A DNA stretch of 21,403 nt from an uncultured Pseudomonadota bacterium (GTDB taxonomy: Bacteria > Myxococcota_A > Polyangia > HGW-17): the NCBI GenBank assembly GCA_938004375.1, contig CALKWH010000394.1, forward strand, positions 1 through 21,403, in the 5' to 3' direction. This document shows, one piece after another, positions 7,887-17,185 of this stretch. The notes under the pieces are model-generated. The model was not told where the DNA came from and did no database searches. It saw nothing but the letters and a program-made list of their open reading frames with translations. Numbering within the stretch: position 1 is the stretch's first letter; each line of letters starts with the position of its first letter. The position numbers and the translations under genes were made by a program.

Positions 7887-10607
7887 ATGGACACCACCCG
7901 GCTGACCTCCCAGATTCAGGTGTTGCCGCTGCCGCTGGCCCAGCTCCTCAAGCGGAGCCTGAACGCGAAGAGCGCGACGGACCGTCACCACAACGCGTAT
8001 TTCTTTGCCGAAGCCGCGTTGAAATTGACCGCCGCCGCCCGGATCGGGGTCTGGATGGCGCACGCCTTCGATCCATCCAGTCCGCTGGTCGACACGCTGA
8101 AAAAGTTGATGCGCCCCAGCGCGGGGCATCAACTCGAGTTGTTGCGCGAGGTGGACGACGTGCTGGGGCGGCTTCCCGATGTGACGGGTCTTCCCATGGG
8201 GGCCGTCCTGGGCAAGGCCGCCCGGGAGCCGAACCAGGCGCCTGCGCTCAAAGCCTTGGTGCAGGCGGCCCGCAAGGAGGGCATTCTCCCGGAAGGAGGC
8301 CAGAAGTACCGTGGAATGATTGGCTTTTTCACCGTGCTGGTGTCCTACCGGAACCGGGTCATCGGACACGGCGCCCAGCGGAAGAATTCCTTCTACGACC
8401 GGTTCGCCGATCTGCTGCTCGAAGCCGCGATGGAAACCGTGAGCCACCCGGTCTTTCTCGGGGAGCTGCAACTGGTGGTCGCCGAGGAGCGGGAGAGGGG
8501 AAAACTCGCCTGGCTGTCTCTGACCGGCCTGGGTCTTTTGGTGATGGACCGCGAAAAAGCGGAGCGGTTGCCACCACCCGAACAGGTGAAGGAGCTCGCC
8601 CTGGTCTCCCGGGATGCGCGCGTCCGGCTCGATCCGTTGGTGGTGTTTTCCAGCGAGGACGAGCAGGACCAGACCGGCTTTCTCAACGAGGTGGTGTTTC
8701 GGGGCCCAGGCGGCGCTCCCGCTTCCGGGGCCTGTCGCGTGGACTACCTGGACTTCACCACCGGTACGGTCTTCAGGCTCGACGAGGCCTGCGTCGCCAT
8801 GGGACGCTTCCTGGCGAAACTCCAGGGAAAAAGTGAACTGGACGATGGGGAATGGAGACAAGCGGACCCAGGGATGGAGTCCGTCGGGGAATCGACGGAC
8901 GATGAAGAAATCGTCACCAGGGCCTCTTCAGGGAAAGTCCGGGGGCGTCTCGGGTGGACGGTGTTGGGGATGGTCCTCTTCGTGGGATTGGCGTTCGGCG
9001 TCGGGTTCTGGTGGTGGACCGGGCGGCGGGAACGGCACCCGTCCGCCGACTCACCCCGGCCGACTGCGCAAAAAACCTCCGAGGTGGATTCCCTCGGGCG
9101 CATCCTGGTTCTACCGCCGGCCTGCGCGCCGGGCGCGAGCACCCTGGTGGACGAACTGAAGGAATCTTCCCTGAGCAATCTGCAGGGGGTGCTGTTGATC
9201 GCCGATCAGGGCATGTTGGATTCTCCAGGCAAATCCACCCAAAGCTCCGAAGCGTCGGTGGGCCGCAAGTCGCAGGTCTCCCTGGTGGTCGCCTCCCGGT
9301 GCGCGGCCACGAAGTTGAAGGTACGGTTGGTGGACGTGGCCTCCGACGCCGTGCTGGTGACCGAGGAGCTGGATCCGGCGCCGGGCCCCGAACAAATGCA
9401 GTCCATCGTCGCCATCATTCAGACCGAACGAACGCTGCTGCTGGCGCGACGCGAGACTCGGCAGGATGAGGCGTTTCGTCTGTTCCAGGAAGCCATGCGT
9501 CAGGCCCGCACCGGCGTCAATCCGTCCAACAGCCGGCTGATCGGGGAGTTGGTGCGTCAGGCGATCCTTGCTGACAAGTCCTGGGTCCGGCCGCGGCTCT
9601 TTCTCGCGGAAATTCTATTGATGGAATATGACCAGAGCTACGACGACGGCTTGTTGCACGAGGCGCAGGAATCCCTGAAACCGCTGGTGGATCAACCAGG
9701 TTGGCACCAGGCCGAGACCTGGATGCATCTGGCATTGATTCACTTCTGGCGCGAAGAGTTTGCGAAATCCCAGGAATATTTTTTGAAAGCCAATATGGCA
9801 GAATGGACAGATATCCATAAAAAAGCCGTGATGGAATTGCTTTACAGTCTGTTGCTCGTGATGGAGGGAGACTTCGAGGGAGGTGTGAACCTCATGATGA
9901 ACGGGGTCGGGCGGGATTTCGGGATTCCCCTCCAGAACCTCGCGAGCATGTGGTTCATGCAAGGCCAGGTGGACAAGGCGCTTCTCGAAGTTGAAAAATC
10001 GGTGGTCATCCAAGACCGGCAGGAGCGGCTCCGGGAACGGGACCCCGAGCTGCGACGCGGCTTTCCCGGGGTCGTGGGGTCCCATTCCCTGAAGGGCTTC
10101 ATTTTGTTGCAGAAGGGGCGCGCGGCGGACGCCCTGGTTTCGTTCGAACACGAGGCGCGGAGGCTGGACGTCCGGTCGTCGTTCTACAATCCCATGGTCA
10201 TGGTCATGGTACACTACGGCCGGGCTGCGGCGTTGCGCGCGCTGCGGCGGGACGCGGAGGCCGGGCAGGCGTTGTCGCAGGGAGATAAGGCCTTGCTGGA
10301 GTTGGCCAAGGGGGCGAAAAATCCCAACTTCGTGCTCTTCAACACGCTCTCTTCCGTGCTCCCCTTCCTCTCCGATGCTTCGATCGACAGTGCGCTCGAG
10401 CTCGTGCGGCCCGATCAAACCTTCGCGTCCCATGCCGGCCTGCTCCGTGTCTCGCAACTGCACCGAAAGGGGCGATCGGCCGACGCCGAGACCGAACTGC
10501 GCGCGCTCCAGGCGCGCGCGCGTCCCGAGCTGCGGGAGCCGCTCGGGAAGTACGCCAAAATGTTGTGCCGATTCGTCGACTCCGGTCGTCCGGAGGCCTC
10601 CAAATGA
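7887..10607 (+). CDS. HEPN-like domain, TM, TPR repeat protein
   Basis: The 906-residue protein starts one base after the upstream stop; the in-frame extension to 7764 overlaps the previous gene and is rejected. Residues 10-330 form the module shared with the kinase at 12722: a helical part with YRNRVIGHG (Arg155, Asn156, His161), matching the R-N-x(4)-H pattern of HEPN domains, then a beta-rich part ending in VDYLDFTTGTV. An acidic linker precedes a TM helix at about 356-377. After it, GRILVLPPACAPG to about residue 510 resembles a TolB/FlgO-like alpha-beta domain, and about 520-900 are TPR-like helical pairs (for example AEILLMEYDQSYDDGLLHEA, SLKGFILLQKGRAADALVSF). HEPN domains often act as RNases or nucleic-acid binders; activity here is untested. 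The TPR part probably binds a protein partner, perhaps outside the membrane. Confidence 0.85.
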   Translation: MDTTRLTSQIQVLPLPLAQLLKRSLNAKSATDRHHNAYFFAEAALKLTAAARIGVWMAHAFDPSSPLVDTLKKLMRPSAGHQLELLREVDDVLGRLPDVTGLPMGAVLGKAAREPNQAPALKALVQAARKEGILPEGGQKYRGMIGFFTVLVSYRNRVIGHGAQRKNSFYDRFADLLLEAAMETVSHPVFLGELQLVVAEERERGKLAWLSLTGLGLLVMDREKAERLPPPEQVKELALVSRDARVRLDPLVVFSSEDEQDQTGFLNEVVFRGPGGAPASGACRVDYLDFTTGTVFRLDEACVAMGRFLAKLQGKSELDDGEWRQADPGMESVGESTDDEEIVTRASSGKVRGRLGWTVLGMVLFVGLAFGVGFWWWTGRRERHPSADSPRPTAQKTSEVDSLGRILVLPPACAPGASTLVDELKESSLSNLQGVLLIADQGMLDSPGKSTQSSEASVGRKSQVSLVVASRCAATKLKVRLVDVASDAVLVTEELDPAPGPEQMQSIVAIIQTERTLLLARRETRQDEAFRLFQEAMRQARTGVNPSNSRLIGELVRQAILADKSWVRPRLFLAEILLMEYDQSYDDGLLHEAQESLKPLVDQPGWHQAETWMHLALIHFWREEFAKSQEYFLKANMAEWTDIHKKAVMELLYSLLLVMEGDFEGGVNLMMNGVGRDFGIPLQNLASMWFMQGQVDKALLEVEKSVVIQDRQERLRERDPELRRGFPGVVGSHSLKGFILLQKGRAADALVSFEHEARRLDVRSSFYNPMVMVMVHYGRAAALRALRRDAEAGQALSQGDKALLELAKGAKNPNFVLFNTLSSVLPFLSDASIDSALELVRPDQTFASHAGLLRVSQLHRKGRSADAETELRALQARARPELREPLGKYAKMLCRFVDSGRPEASK
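7914..7998 (+). repeat. 85-bp perfect direct repeat, copy 1
   Basis: These 85 bases are identical to 12749-12833. They encode residues 10-37 of the HEPN-like module in both proteins, at the same residue numbers. Flanking sequence is homologous but clearly diverged at the nucleotide level, so the block stands out as a possible recent conversion or recombination tract. Confidence 0.95.
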
Positions 10608-10662
10608 ACGCCTCCCTGCGCCTCGGATCGGTCCAACCGTTTCAACCCCGGAGGAGGCATAA

Positions 10663-12735
10663 ATGAGAAAATTTCTATGGATTTCTTGGATCACGCTTGT
10701 CTCGTGCAGCGCCAGAACTCCCACAGTCTCCACGAAAATAGAAAAAATCCAAAAGGATGTTACTATTGCTGATGTTCGGATGATTCCACGAAAAGAATTA
10801 TTGATAGATACCGTTTATTCATTGAAATATTCTGCATTGAGTCCAAGTGGAAAACGATGGGTATGGGCCAGCGGGTCTCCGTCGGATTTGCAGTTGCACT
10901 TGGTTTCCGTTGATTCACCAAAAGAAAACCAGGAGGTTCCACTCCCGGACAAGAAATTCTCCTCTTTGACCTGGCTGGATGAATCGACGATTTTATTTAC
11001 TTATGCCAAAAAACTCACGCGACTGGATCTGGAGTCCCAGACATGGACGACGGTGTTTGAGGGACCACACCAAGGTTGCCTGGATGTCCAATGTCTCGAG
11101 ATCGTGATCGTTCGTCCCAATCCCCAGAAGATGGAACTGGAAGTGGTCGCCCAGTCCGTGAAATCCGGTGAATCGCGAAGACTGGTCGTCCTTTCGCTCA
11201 CCCAGGTTCAGGGACTCTGGAATCAATTCATTTCCACGCGTGGAGATGTCGTTTTGCATCGGATTTTGCCGGATGGCCGTGCGGTCATCGACTGGAACCG
11301 GGACGGAAAAACGATGTCGGGAGAAATCCCGATCCCTGTGCGCAGTGCCTGGAATTCGACTTTGGTGGAGATGAGTCAAAATGGAACCTTCCTGTATTTT
11401 TCGGATGGAAGGTCAAAGAATACGGCTTCTTTGTCTTCCCTGAATCTTCGCACGGGAGAGGTCCAGGAGCTGGTCAGCGATCCGGACGTGGATTTCTGCG
11501 TCTTGCACGACAGTCGTTCAAAAGAAGAGGTCCGGCGGAAGTGTCCGGTCCTTTTGCATCCGGAGACCGGCCGCGTCCAGGCAGCCTCTTTCGTCCATGG
11601 CTGGCGAACCTGGAAGGTCCTGGATCCAAGTCTCGAGAAAGCCTTTTCAACTCTGCGTTCCTACCCGGCCAAAGATTTCCTCGTGCTTCAGCGTACGGAG
11701 AAAGATGCATACTGGTTGATTGAGTTCCGGTTGGCCGACGGAAGAAAACGGCAGGTCCGGTTCGATTCCGCGAACGGTCATTTCCATACTCTGTTTGAGA
11801 TGGGTCCTCCGGAGGGCGCGCGGAACACGATTCAGGAATTCACGATTCCCTCGCGGGAAAAGCATCGGTTGGTCGGGTACTACACGCTTCCTCCAAACCT
11901 TCAAAACCAAGCCATACCGCCACGACCCGTCCCCACGGTGCTTTTCGTCAAAAGTCAGGCGTCAGGGCGCATGTTCGCAGATGACTTGTCGCCGGAGGTC
12001 TCTTTGCTGTTGAACCGCGGCTATGCGGTCGCATTTCTCAATGTTCGAGGTTCTTCCGGGTTCGGGGCGGACCAATTATGGTCGATCCAGAACAGTCTGG
12101 GAGCCAAGAGCGCCGAGGACATTCAAGACGCGCGGGATTGGCTGGTCAAGCAGGGAATAGCCGACCCGAGCCGGGTCGCGGTCATGGGCGGCAGCACGGG
12201 CGGGTACTATGCGGTCAATGTGGCGGTGCGTCAGTCGTCGTCGTTTGCGTGTGCTTACAGTTTTAATGGATACTATAATCTGAATACGCATTACAATAAA
12301 TATCGTTCCTTTGCAGACGCACCCTTGTTTTATCGTTTATTTGGCGATCCGAATAATCCGGAGCACGTGGAGAGCTTGAAGGCCAATTCACCCATTCATG
12401 CCGCAGACCGGATTCAAATCCCCGTGCTCGTCGAAGCCTGCGAAGATGACCCGTTGGCTCCCATCGCGTCGGTGGAGGAGCTCATCGGGCAATTACAGAC
12501 AGCGAAAAAGCCGTACCTGTATCATCGATATCCAAAATGTGGACATGGAAGCTTCAATAATCTAGAGGATTTTTTGGCCTCGAAGGCCGTGATGGAGCAT
12601 TTTTTTGCACATTTGCTGGGGGGTCGCAAGGAGCCCTTTGGTGAAACGATGAGGAAGTCATCGGGCCGGGTGACCTCGGGTGGATCCCTGGAACAACTGG
12701 TGGAAAAAATCAAGCAAACACATGAGCACAACTAA
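10663..12735 (+). CDS. S9-family (prolyl oligopeptidase-like) serine peptidase, lipoprotein
   Basis: This 690-residue protein starts with a short lipoprotein signal with lipobox LVSC (Cys15, followed by Ser16), so it is probably anchored in the outer membrane facing the periplasm. GGAGG around 10650-10654 supports the start. Residues about 50-400 look like an irregular beta-propeller (recurring strands such as LTWLDESTILFTY and LSSLNLRTGEVQEL). The C-terminal alpha/beta-hydrolase domain has nucleophile Ser511 in GGSTGGYY, a preceding GYAVAFLNVRGSSGFG oxyanion region, acid Asp596 in DDPLAP and His628 in CGHGS, a complete S9 triad. Family members cleave peptides, often after proline. Base composition is clearly lower in GC than the neighbours, with AAA, ATA and TTA codons near the start, suggesting separate acquisition. 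The 3' end overlaps the kinase gene by 14 bp. Confidence 0.88.
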   Translation: MRKFLWISWITLVSCSARTPTVSTKIEKIQKDVTIADVRMIPRKELLIDTVYSLKYSALSPSGKRWVWASGSPSDLQLHLVSVDSPKENQEVPLPDKKFSSLTWLDESTILFTYAKKLTRLDLESQTWTTVFEGPHQGCLDVQCLEIVIVRPNPQKMELEVVAQSVKSGESRRLVVLSLTQVQGLWNQFISTRGDVVLHRILPDGRAVIDWNRDGKTMSGEIPIPVRSAWNSTLVEMSQNGTFLYFSDGRSKNTASLSSLNLRTGEVQELVSDPDVDFCVLHDSRSKEEVRRKCPVLLHPETGRVQAASFVHGWRTWKVLDPSLEKAFSTLRSYPAKDFLVLQRTEKDAYWLIEFRLADGRKRQVRFDSANGHFHTLFEMGPPEGARNTIQEFTIPSREKHRLVGYYTLPPNLQNQAIPPRPVPTVLFVKSQASGRMFADDLSPEVSLLLNRGYAVAFLNVRGSSGFGADQLWSIQNSLGAKSAEDIQDARDWLVKQGIADPSRVAVMGGSTGGYYAVNVAVRQSSSFACAYSFNGYYNLNTHYNKYRSFADAPLFYRLFGDPNNPEHVESLKANSPIHAADRIQIPVLVEACEDDPLAPIASVEELIGQLQTAKKPYLYHRYPKCGHGSFNNLEDFLASKAVMEHFFAHLLGGRKEPFGETMRKSSGRVTSGGSLEQLVEKIKQTHEHN

Positions 12736-15700
12736 TATCTTCAAAAACATTCAGGTGTTGCCGCTGCCGCTGGCCCAGCTCCTCAAGCGGAGCCTGAACG
12801 CGAAGAGCGCGACGGACCGTCACCACAACGCGTTTTATCTGGGGGAGGCGGGCTTGAAGCTGGCTGCCGCCGCCCGGGTCGGGGTCTGGATGGCGCACCT
12901 GCACCAACCCCAGAGCCCGCTGGTCGGCCGCCTGGAGAAGCTGGTCCGCCCCAGTCTGGGCACCTGGCTGGAGCTCCTCCGGTCGCTGGACGAGGAGCTG
13001 GTCCGTCCGGTGGATGCCGCGCAGCTGCCCCTCGGGGAGGTCGCGGGCGAGGCGGGGAAGGGGACGACGCCGACACCCGCGCTGGGAGCGCTCGTGCAGG
13101 CCGCCAGGGAGCACGAGGTCCTGCAGGCGGGGGGCGGCGGATTCAAGGGACTGCTCGGTTTTTTCAATGTCCTGGTGGCGTACCGCAACCGCGTCATGGG
13201 GCACGGCGCCCAACGCCAATCCGAGTTCTACGAGCTCATGGCGCCGCTCCTCCTGCAGGCGGCGCTCGAGGCGTTCTCGAGCCGGGTGTTCCTCCAAAAT
13301 CATCAGTTGGCCGTCGCCCTGACCGACGAGCGGGGCCAACGGCGGTGGATGGCCCTCACCGGATTGGGCTCTCTGCCGCTGGCGCCCGAGTTGGTCGCCC
13401 AACTGCCCGAGGTGAACGGCCAGTCCGACGAGCCGTTCCTGGTCGGACCGAACACGGCCATCCCGTTGGCTCCCCTGGTGATGGTCCAGACGGTCCAGGA
13501 TCAGGAACACGTGGGTTTCCTGAACGAGACGGTCGTGCGGGAGAAGACCTGCGAAGGTCGGAACGTGCAGACCGTGACGCGGGTGGAGTACCTGGACTAC
13601 TCGACGGGCGCGGTGTGCAACTTCGGGGACGCCCAGTTGCGCCTGAGCCGGTTCCTGGGGCGGCTTCGGGGCAAGGGAGAGTTGACGAAGGAGGAGTTCG
13701 AGGAGCTCGAACACCAGGATCCGGCGCAGGAAAAGGTTGTGTCGGAGCCGGAGACGGGCACCGGGACCTACCTCGGGGAGTTCGAGTTGCTCGACCGGCT
13801 GGGGCGCGGCGGCATGGGCGAGGTGTATCGGGCCCGGCACCGGTCGCTTCGGCGGGTGGTGGCCCTCAAGGTGCTGCCGCGGGAGGCCGGCGCCGACGTC
13901 GTCGCGCTGGAGCGGTTCCGTCGGGAGTACCGGGCGTTGTGGGAGTGCGACCACGCCAACGTCGTCAAGATCTATACGTTCGGTGAGGATAAGGGTAGAT
14001 ATTTCTATACGATGGATTACGTGGAAGGCGCCGACCTCGGTCGGGTGCAGAAGATGCTGTCGTCCTGGAAGACGAGCGGGGTCTCCCTCGAGGGCGGTCA
14101 CCTGCACGCCGCCGTCTCCACCTCGGGCGGGCACGCTTCGTCCCCGGACGCCTTCGATCCGGAGGGCATCCCTGCGGCGAAGCTCGAACCTCCCCCTCGC
14201 ATCGAGCGCACCGGGGATTTTTACCTCAAGGTCGCCCGCCTGTTCGCCGAGGCGGCCGACGGTCTGGCGCACCTCCATGACAAGAAAATCATTCATCGGG
14301 ACATCAAACCGGCGAACCTGATCCTGACGTCGGACGCCCGCCACCTGATTCTCCTGGATCTGGGCCTGGCCAAGCTCGTCGACGCCAGCCGGGACCTGAC
14401 CCAGGACTTCTCGCGTCAACTCGGCACCCTGGCCTACATGGCACCGGAACAACTCCACGCCCAGCACGTGAAGGTGGACCACCGCGCCGACATTTACGCC
14501 CTGGGGATCTGCCTGTTCGAGCTCGCGACCGGAAAACGGTATTACGAATACGAGGATGACAACCAACTCAAGATGCAGATTTTACAGGGGGAGATGCGCA
14601 TGCCCCGGGAGGCCGATCCGGAGCTGCCCCGGGATCTCGCGGCGATCATCTTCAAGGCCATCCAGAAGAACCCGGCGAGCCGTTACGCGAGCGCACGGGA
14701 CATGGCACAGGATTTGGTCGCATTCTCCGAGTTCCTGCCCACCCGTGCGCGCCCTCCGTCCCTGTGGTTTCGCGGTGCTTTGTTCATGCGGCGGCATCCG
14801 CTGGCTGTCACGGGAGTGGCGAGCGCCCTCGCCGTGGTCCTGCTCCTGGCGGGCGGCTGGTGGGGCTGGCGATGGCTGCACCCGGGCGCCCCGCGGGTGC
14901 GCGTGCAGTTGTGTGCCCACGCGATGGAGCGCCACGGGGTGTTGCACTGCGCCCATCCGGTGACACCGGGTCAGCAGCGAAGACGACATTCCACGTATCG
15001 CTTCACCCTGGAGCACGGGAAGGTGAGCCGGGTGGAGCGGATCAACGGCGCCGGGTTTCGCACGGACGGCAATTTCTGGGGAGTGGACCAGGATATGGCC
15101 CAGTGCGAATACGAATACAACCAGCGCGGGGAGGTGGCCGCCCGGGTGGATCGCACCGCTTCGGGGCGGTTCCTGCAGCGTTGGGTGTACCTTGACCGGA
15201 CCCGGCGGGACCGGGTCGACGAAGGCGGAACTCCGCTGCGGGAAAAGACCAGTGAATCCGGCAGTCTGAAGACCACGGAGGGCGCGGTCTATACCCGGGA
15301 GGTGTTCACCTACGACGAGAGAGGGTGCGTCCGCAGCGTGCGTTTCTACAACATCTTCAACGTCCCTCAGCGCAACAGCGCCCTCGATTGGGGATACGAG
15401 TACGAGCGGGATGACCAGTGTCTGCCGAACACGGAGCACATCCTCGACGATCAAGGGACCCGGGCCTCGAACCGGCGGGGTTTGGCCAAGATCGTTCGGG
15501 AACATGATGACCATGGAAACGTCGTCGTGGAGTCCTATCACGAGATGAACGGTCAGCGGTGGAGCTCTTCGGACGGGTGCTCCTATCTGAGATTCGCCTA
15601 CGACGGAAACGGCAACCAGACGCGGTCGAGTTGTCACGATGCCCAGGGAGTCGTCACCTGGAACAAAAGCGGGTATGCTTCCCGGATGGCCTCCTTCGAC

Positions 15701-17128
15701 GAACAAGGCAATGAACTGGAGACCTGGTTTCTCGATCCCGAGGGACAATTGGTCCTCAACCGGGAAGGATATGCGGGCAGAATTTCAGCATATAACGAGC
15801 GTGGGTATCTCGTGAATCGCGGCTATTATGGTGTCGATAAAAAATTGATCATCAACAAGGACGGAATCGCCGGAAGGAAATCCGAATACGACGATCGAGG
15901 GAATCTGGTGGGGCGGTGGTTTTTCGGGGTGGATGGCAAGCCGACCCTCTCCCGTTACGGGATCGCCAGCTGGAAGGACCGGTACGACGAACGTGGAAAT
16001 CAGGTGGAGAGAAACTATTTCGGCTTGGACGAACGACCCGTTCTGATCGATGACGGCATTGCAGGCTGGAAGGCCCGGTACGACGAGCGCAGAAACAAGG
16101 TGGAGTTGTGGAACTTTGGCCTGGACGGTCAACTCACCACCCACAAGGACGGCTATGCCGGGTGGAGGGCTCGATACGACGAGCGCGGAAACGAGATCGA
16201 ACGACGGTTCTTCGGAGTGGACCGTCAGGCGGCCCTGAACGGGGATCGGTGCGCCGGTTGGAGATCCCGGTACGATGAACACGGCAACCGGGTGGAGCGC
16301 TGGTATTTCGGACTGGATGACAGGTTGCTGCTGTACAAGGCTGAATACGCGGGGTGGAAGGCCCGGTTCGACGAGCGGGGGAACAAGACCGAGCAGTGGT
16401 ATTATGGGCCGGATGAAAAATTAATCCTGCTGTTCGACGGGTTCTCCGGGTGGACGGCCCGCCATGACGGGCGCGGAAATCCGATCGAGATGTGGTTTCA
16501 CGGCACCGACGAAAAGTTGATCCTGAATCAGGATGGAATCGCCGGGTGGAAGGCCGTCTACGACGTCCGCGGCAACGAGGTGGAGCGCTGGTATTATGAT
16601 TTGAATAAAAAGCTAGTGAAGAGCCAAGATGAACATGCGGGATATCGGTCAAAATATGATGATGGCGGGAACATGGTGGAACGTTGGTTCTATGGCCTGG
16701 ATGAAAAATTGACTGTACATAAAATGGGTTTCGCAGGTTGGCGTTCCACTTGGGACGCGCTCGGGAACGAGACCCGACGGACCTTCCTGGGGCTCGACGG
16801 ACGGCCCATCGCCGACCTGAACGGAGTGTATGGCTGGAAGCGCCATTACAACCCGCAGGGTGTTCAGATCGAAGAACGTTACCTGGATGAGAACGGAAGC
16901 CCGGTCTCGCATCGGGTCTTCCGGATCGCCGGTTGGCGCAGGAAACTCAACGCGGTCGGGAATCTGCTTCGGGAGGAGTACTTCGACGTGGCGGGTTCGA
17001 TCGCCCCCAACCAGGAAGGGGTGGCGTGGGTGATCTACGAATACCATCCCAATCAGGTGCTCAAACGCAAGGTCCTGCATGGTCCGGACGGCTCCGTGCT
17101 CAAAGAGCAGGTCTTCGATCGGCCGTGA
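12722..17128 (+). CDS. HEPN-like domain, Ser/Thr kinase, TM, YD-like repeat protein
   Basis: The 1468-residue protein starts inside the end of the peptidase gene; an ATG at 12722 places the shared HEPN-like module (Arg155-Asn156, His161 in YRNRVMGHG; EYLDYSTGAV later) at residues 10-335. A Hanks-type kinase follows at about 350-690: GRGGMGEV loop (361-368), ALK lysine (383), HRD (525-527), DLG in place of DFG (546-548), APE (574-576). All catalytic residues are present. An insert of about 55 residues (WKTSGVSLEGG onward) sits before the catalytic loop. A TM helix lies at about 694-715, after which a Cys-containing stretch leads into about 16 YD-like repeats of 32 residues (960-1468). Such kinases phosphorylate partner proteins in response to signals read by the C-terminal part, here probably extracytoplasmic. 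Confidence 0.92.
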   Translation: MSTTNIFKNIQVLPLPLAQLLKRSLNAKSATDRHHNAFYLGEAGLKLAAAARVGVWMAHLHQPQSPLVGRLEKLVRPSLGTWLELLRSLDEELVRPVDAAQLPLGEVAGEAGKGTTPTPALGALVQAAREHEVLQAGGGGFKGLLGFFNVLVAYRNRVMGHGAQRQSEFYELMAPLLLQAALEAFSSRVFLQNHQLAVALTDERGQRRWMALTGLGSLPLAPELVAQLPEVNGQSDEPFLVGPNTAIPLAPLVMVQTVQDQEHVGFLNETVVREKTCEGRNVQTVTRVEYLDYSTGAVCNFGDAQLRLSRFLGRLRGKGELTKEEFEELEHQDPAQEKVVSEPETGTGTYLGEFELLDRLGRGGMGEVYRARHRSLRRVVALKVLPREAGADVVALERFRREYRALWECDHANVVKIYTFGEDKGRYFYTMDYVEGADLGRVQKMLSSWKTSGVSLEGGHLHAAVSTSGGHASSPDAFDPEGIPAAKLEPPPRIERTGDFYLKVARLFAEAADGLAHLHDKKIIHRDIKPANLILTSDARHLILLDLGLAKLVDASRDLTQDFSRQLGTLAYMAPEQLHAQHVKVDHRADIYALGICLFELATGKRYYEYEDDNQLKMQILQGEMRMPREADPELPRDLAAIIFKAIQKNPASRYASARDMAQDLVAFSEFLPTRARPPSLWFRGALFMRRHPLAVTGVASALAVVLLLAGGWWGWRWLHPGAPRVRVQLCAHAMERHGVLHCAHPVTPGQQRRRHSTYRFTLEHGKVSRVERINGAGFRTDGNFWGVDQDMAQCEYEYNQRGEVAARVDRTASGRFLQRWVYLDRTRRDRVDEGGTPLREKTSESGSLKTTEGAVYTREVFTYDERGCVRSVRFYNIFNVPQRNSALDWGYEYERDDQCLPNTEHILDDQGTRASNRRGLAKIVREHDDHGNVVVESYHEMNGQRWSSSDGCSYLRFAYDGNGNQTRSSCHDAQGVVTWNKSGYASRMASFDEQGNELETWFLDPEGQLVLNREGYAGRISAYNERGYLVNRGYYGVDKKLIINKDGIAGRKSEYDDRGNLVGRWFFGVDGKPTLSRYGIASWKDRYDERGNQVERNYFGLDERPVLIDDGIAGWKARYDERRNKVELWNFGLDGQLTTHKDGYAGWRARYDERGNEIERRFFGVDRQAALNGDRCAGWRSRYDEHGNRVERWYFGLDDRLLLYKAEYAGWKARFDERGNKTEQWYYGPDEKLILLFDGFSGWTARHDGRGNPIEMWFHGTDEKLILNQDGIAGWKAVYDVRGNEVERWYYDLNKKLVKSQDEHAGYRSKYDDGGNMVERWFYGLDEKLTVHKMGFAGWRSTWDALGNETRRTFLGLDGRPIADLNGVYGWKRHYNPQGVQIEERYLDENGSPVSHRVFRIAGWRRKLNAVGNLLREEYFDVAGSIAPNQEGVAWVIYEYHPNQVLKRKVLHGPDGSVLKEQVFDRP
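12749..12833 (+). repeat. 85-bp perfect direct repeat, copy 2
   Basis: Identical to 7914-7998, 4835 bp upstream. It encodes the first helix of the HEPN-like module of the kinase. Homologous recombination between the two copies would delete the TPR gene body and the peptidase gene and fuse the two modules in frame, because both copies begin at residue 10. Confidence 0.95.
15599..17125 (+). repeat. Tandem 96-bp (32-residue) YD-like coding repeats
   Basis: Fifteen full units and one partial unit of exactly 32 residues run to the end of the kinase protein. The consensus is Y-D-E-R-G-N-x-V-E-R-W-Y-F-G-L-D, then E-K-L-I-L, x-x-D-G and I/Y-A-G-W-K-A-R. They resemble YD/RHS-type repeats, which form extended beta structures. 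Units 5-10 are closest to the consensus and the last three are degenerate. Units 3, 11 and 12 are noticeably AT-richer at the DNA level. Less regular relatives precede the array between about 15100 and 15598. Confidence 0.9.
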
Positions 17129-17185
17129 GACGCTGGCGCGCGGTGCACCCTGAGACGGGGACCGTGAAAGAGGAATGATTGAGAT

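Noticed and set aside
12710..14566. 618-residue open frame on the minus strand
   Set aside because: Antisense shadow of the HEPN-kinase gene, caused by high GC at third codon positions.
15599..17125. CRISPR-like or minisatellite array
   Set aside because: The 96-bp periodicity is continuous coding sequence with conserved residues at the protein level; there are no constant repeats separated by unique spacers.
15599..17128. Polymorphic RHS toxin
   Set aside because: Although the repeats are YD-like, there is no RHS core motif and no variable toxin tip; the array ends the protein, and the N-terminal part is a kinase.
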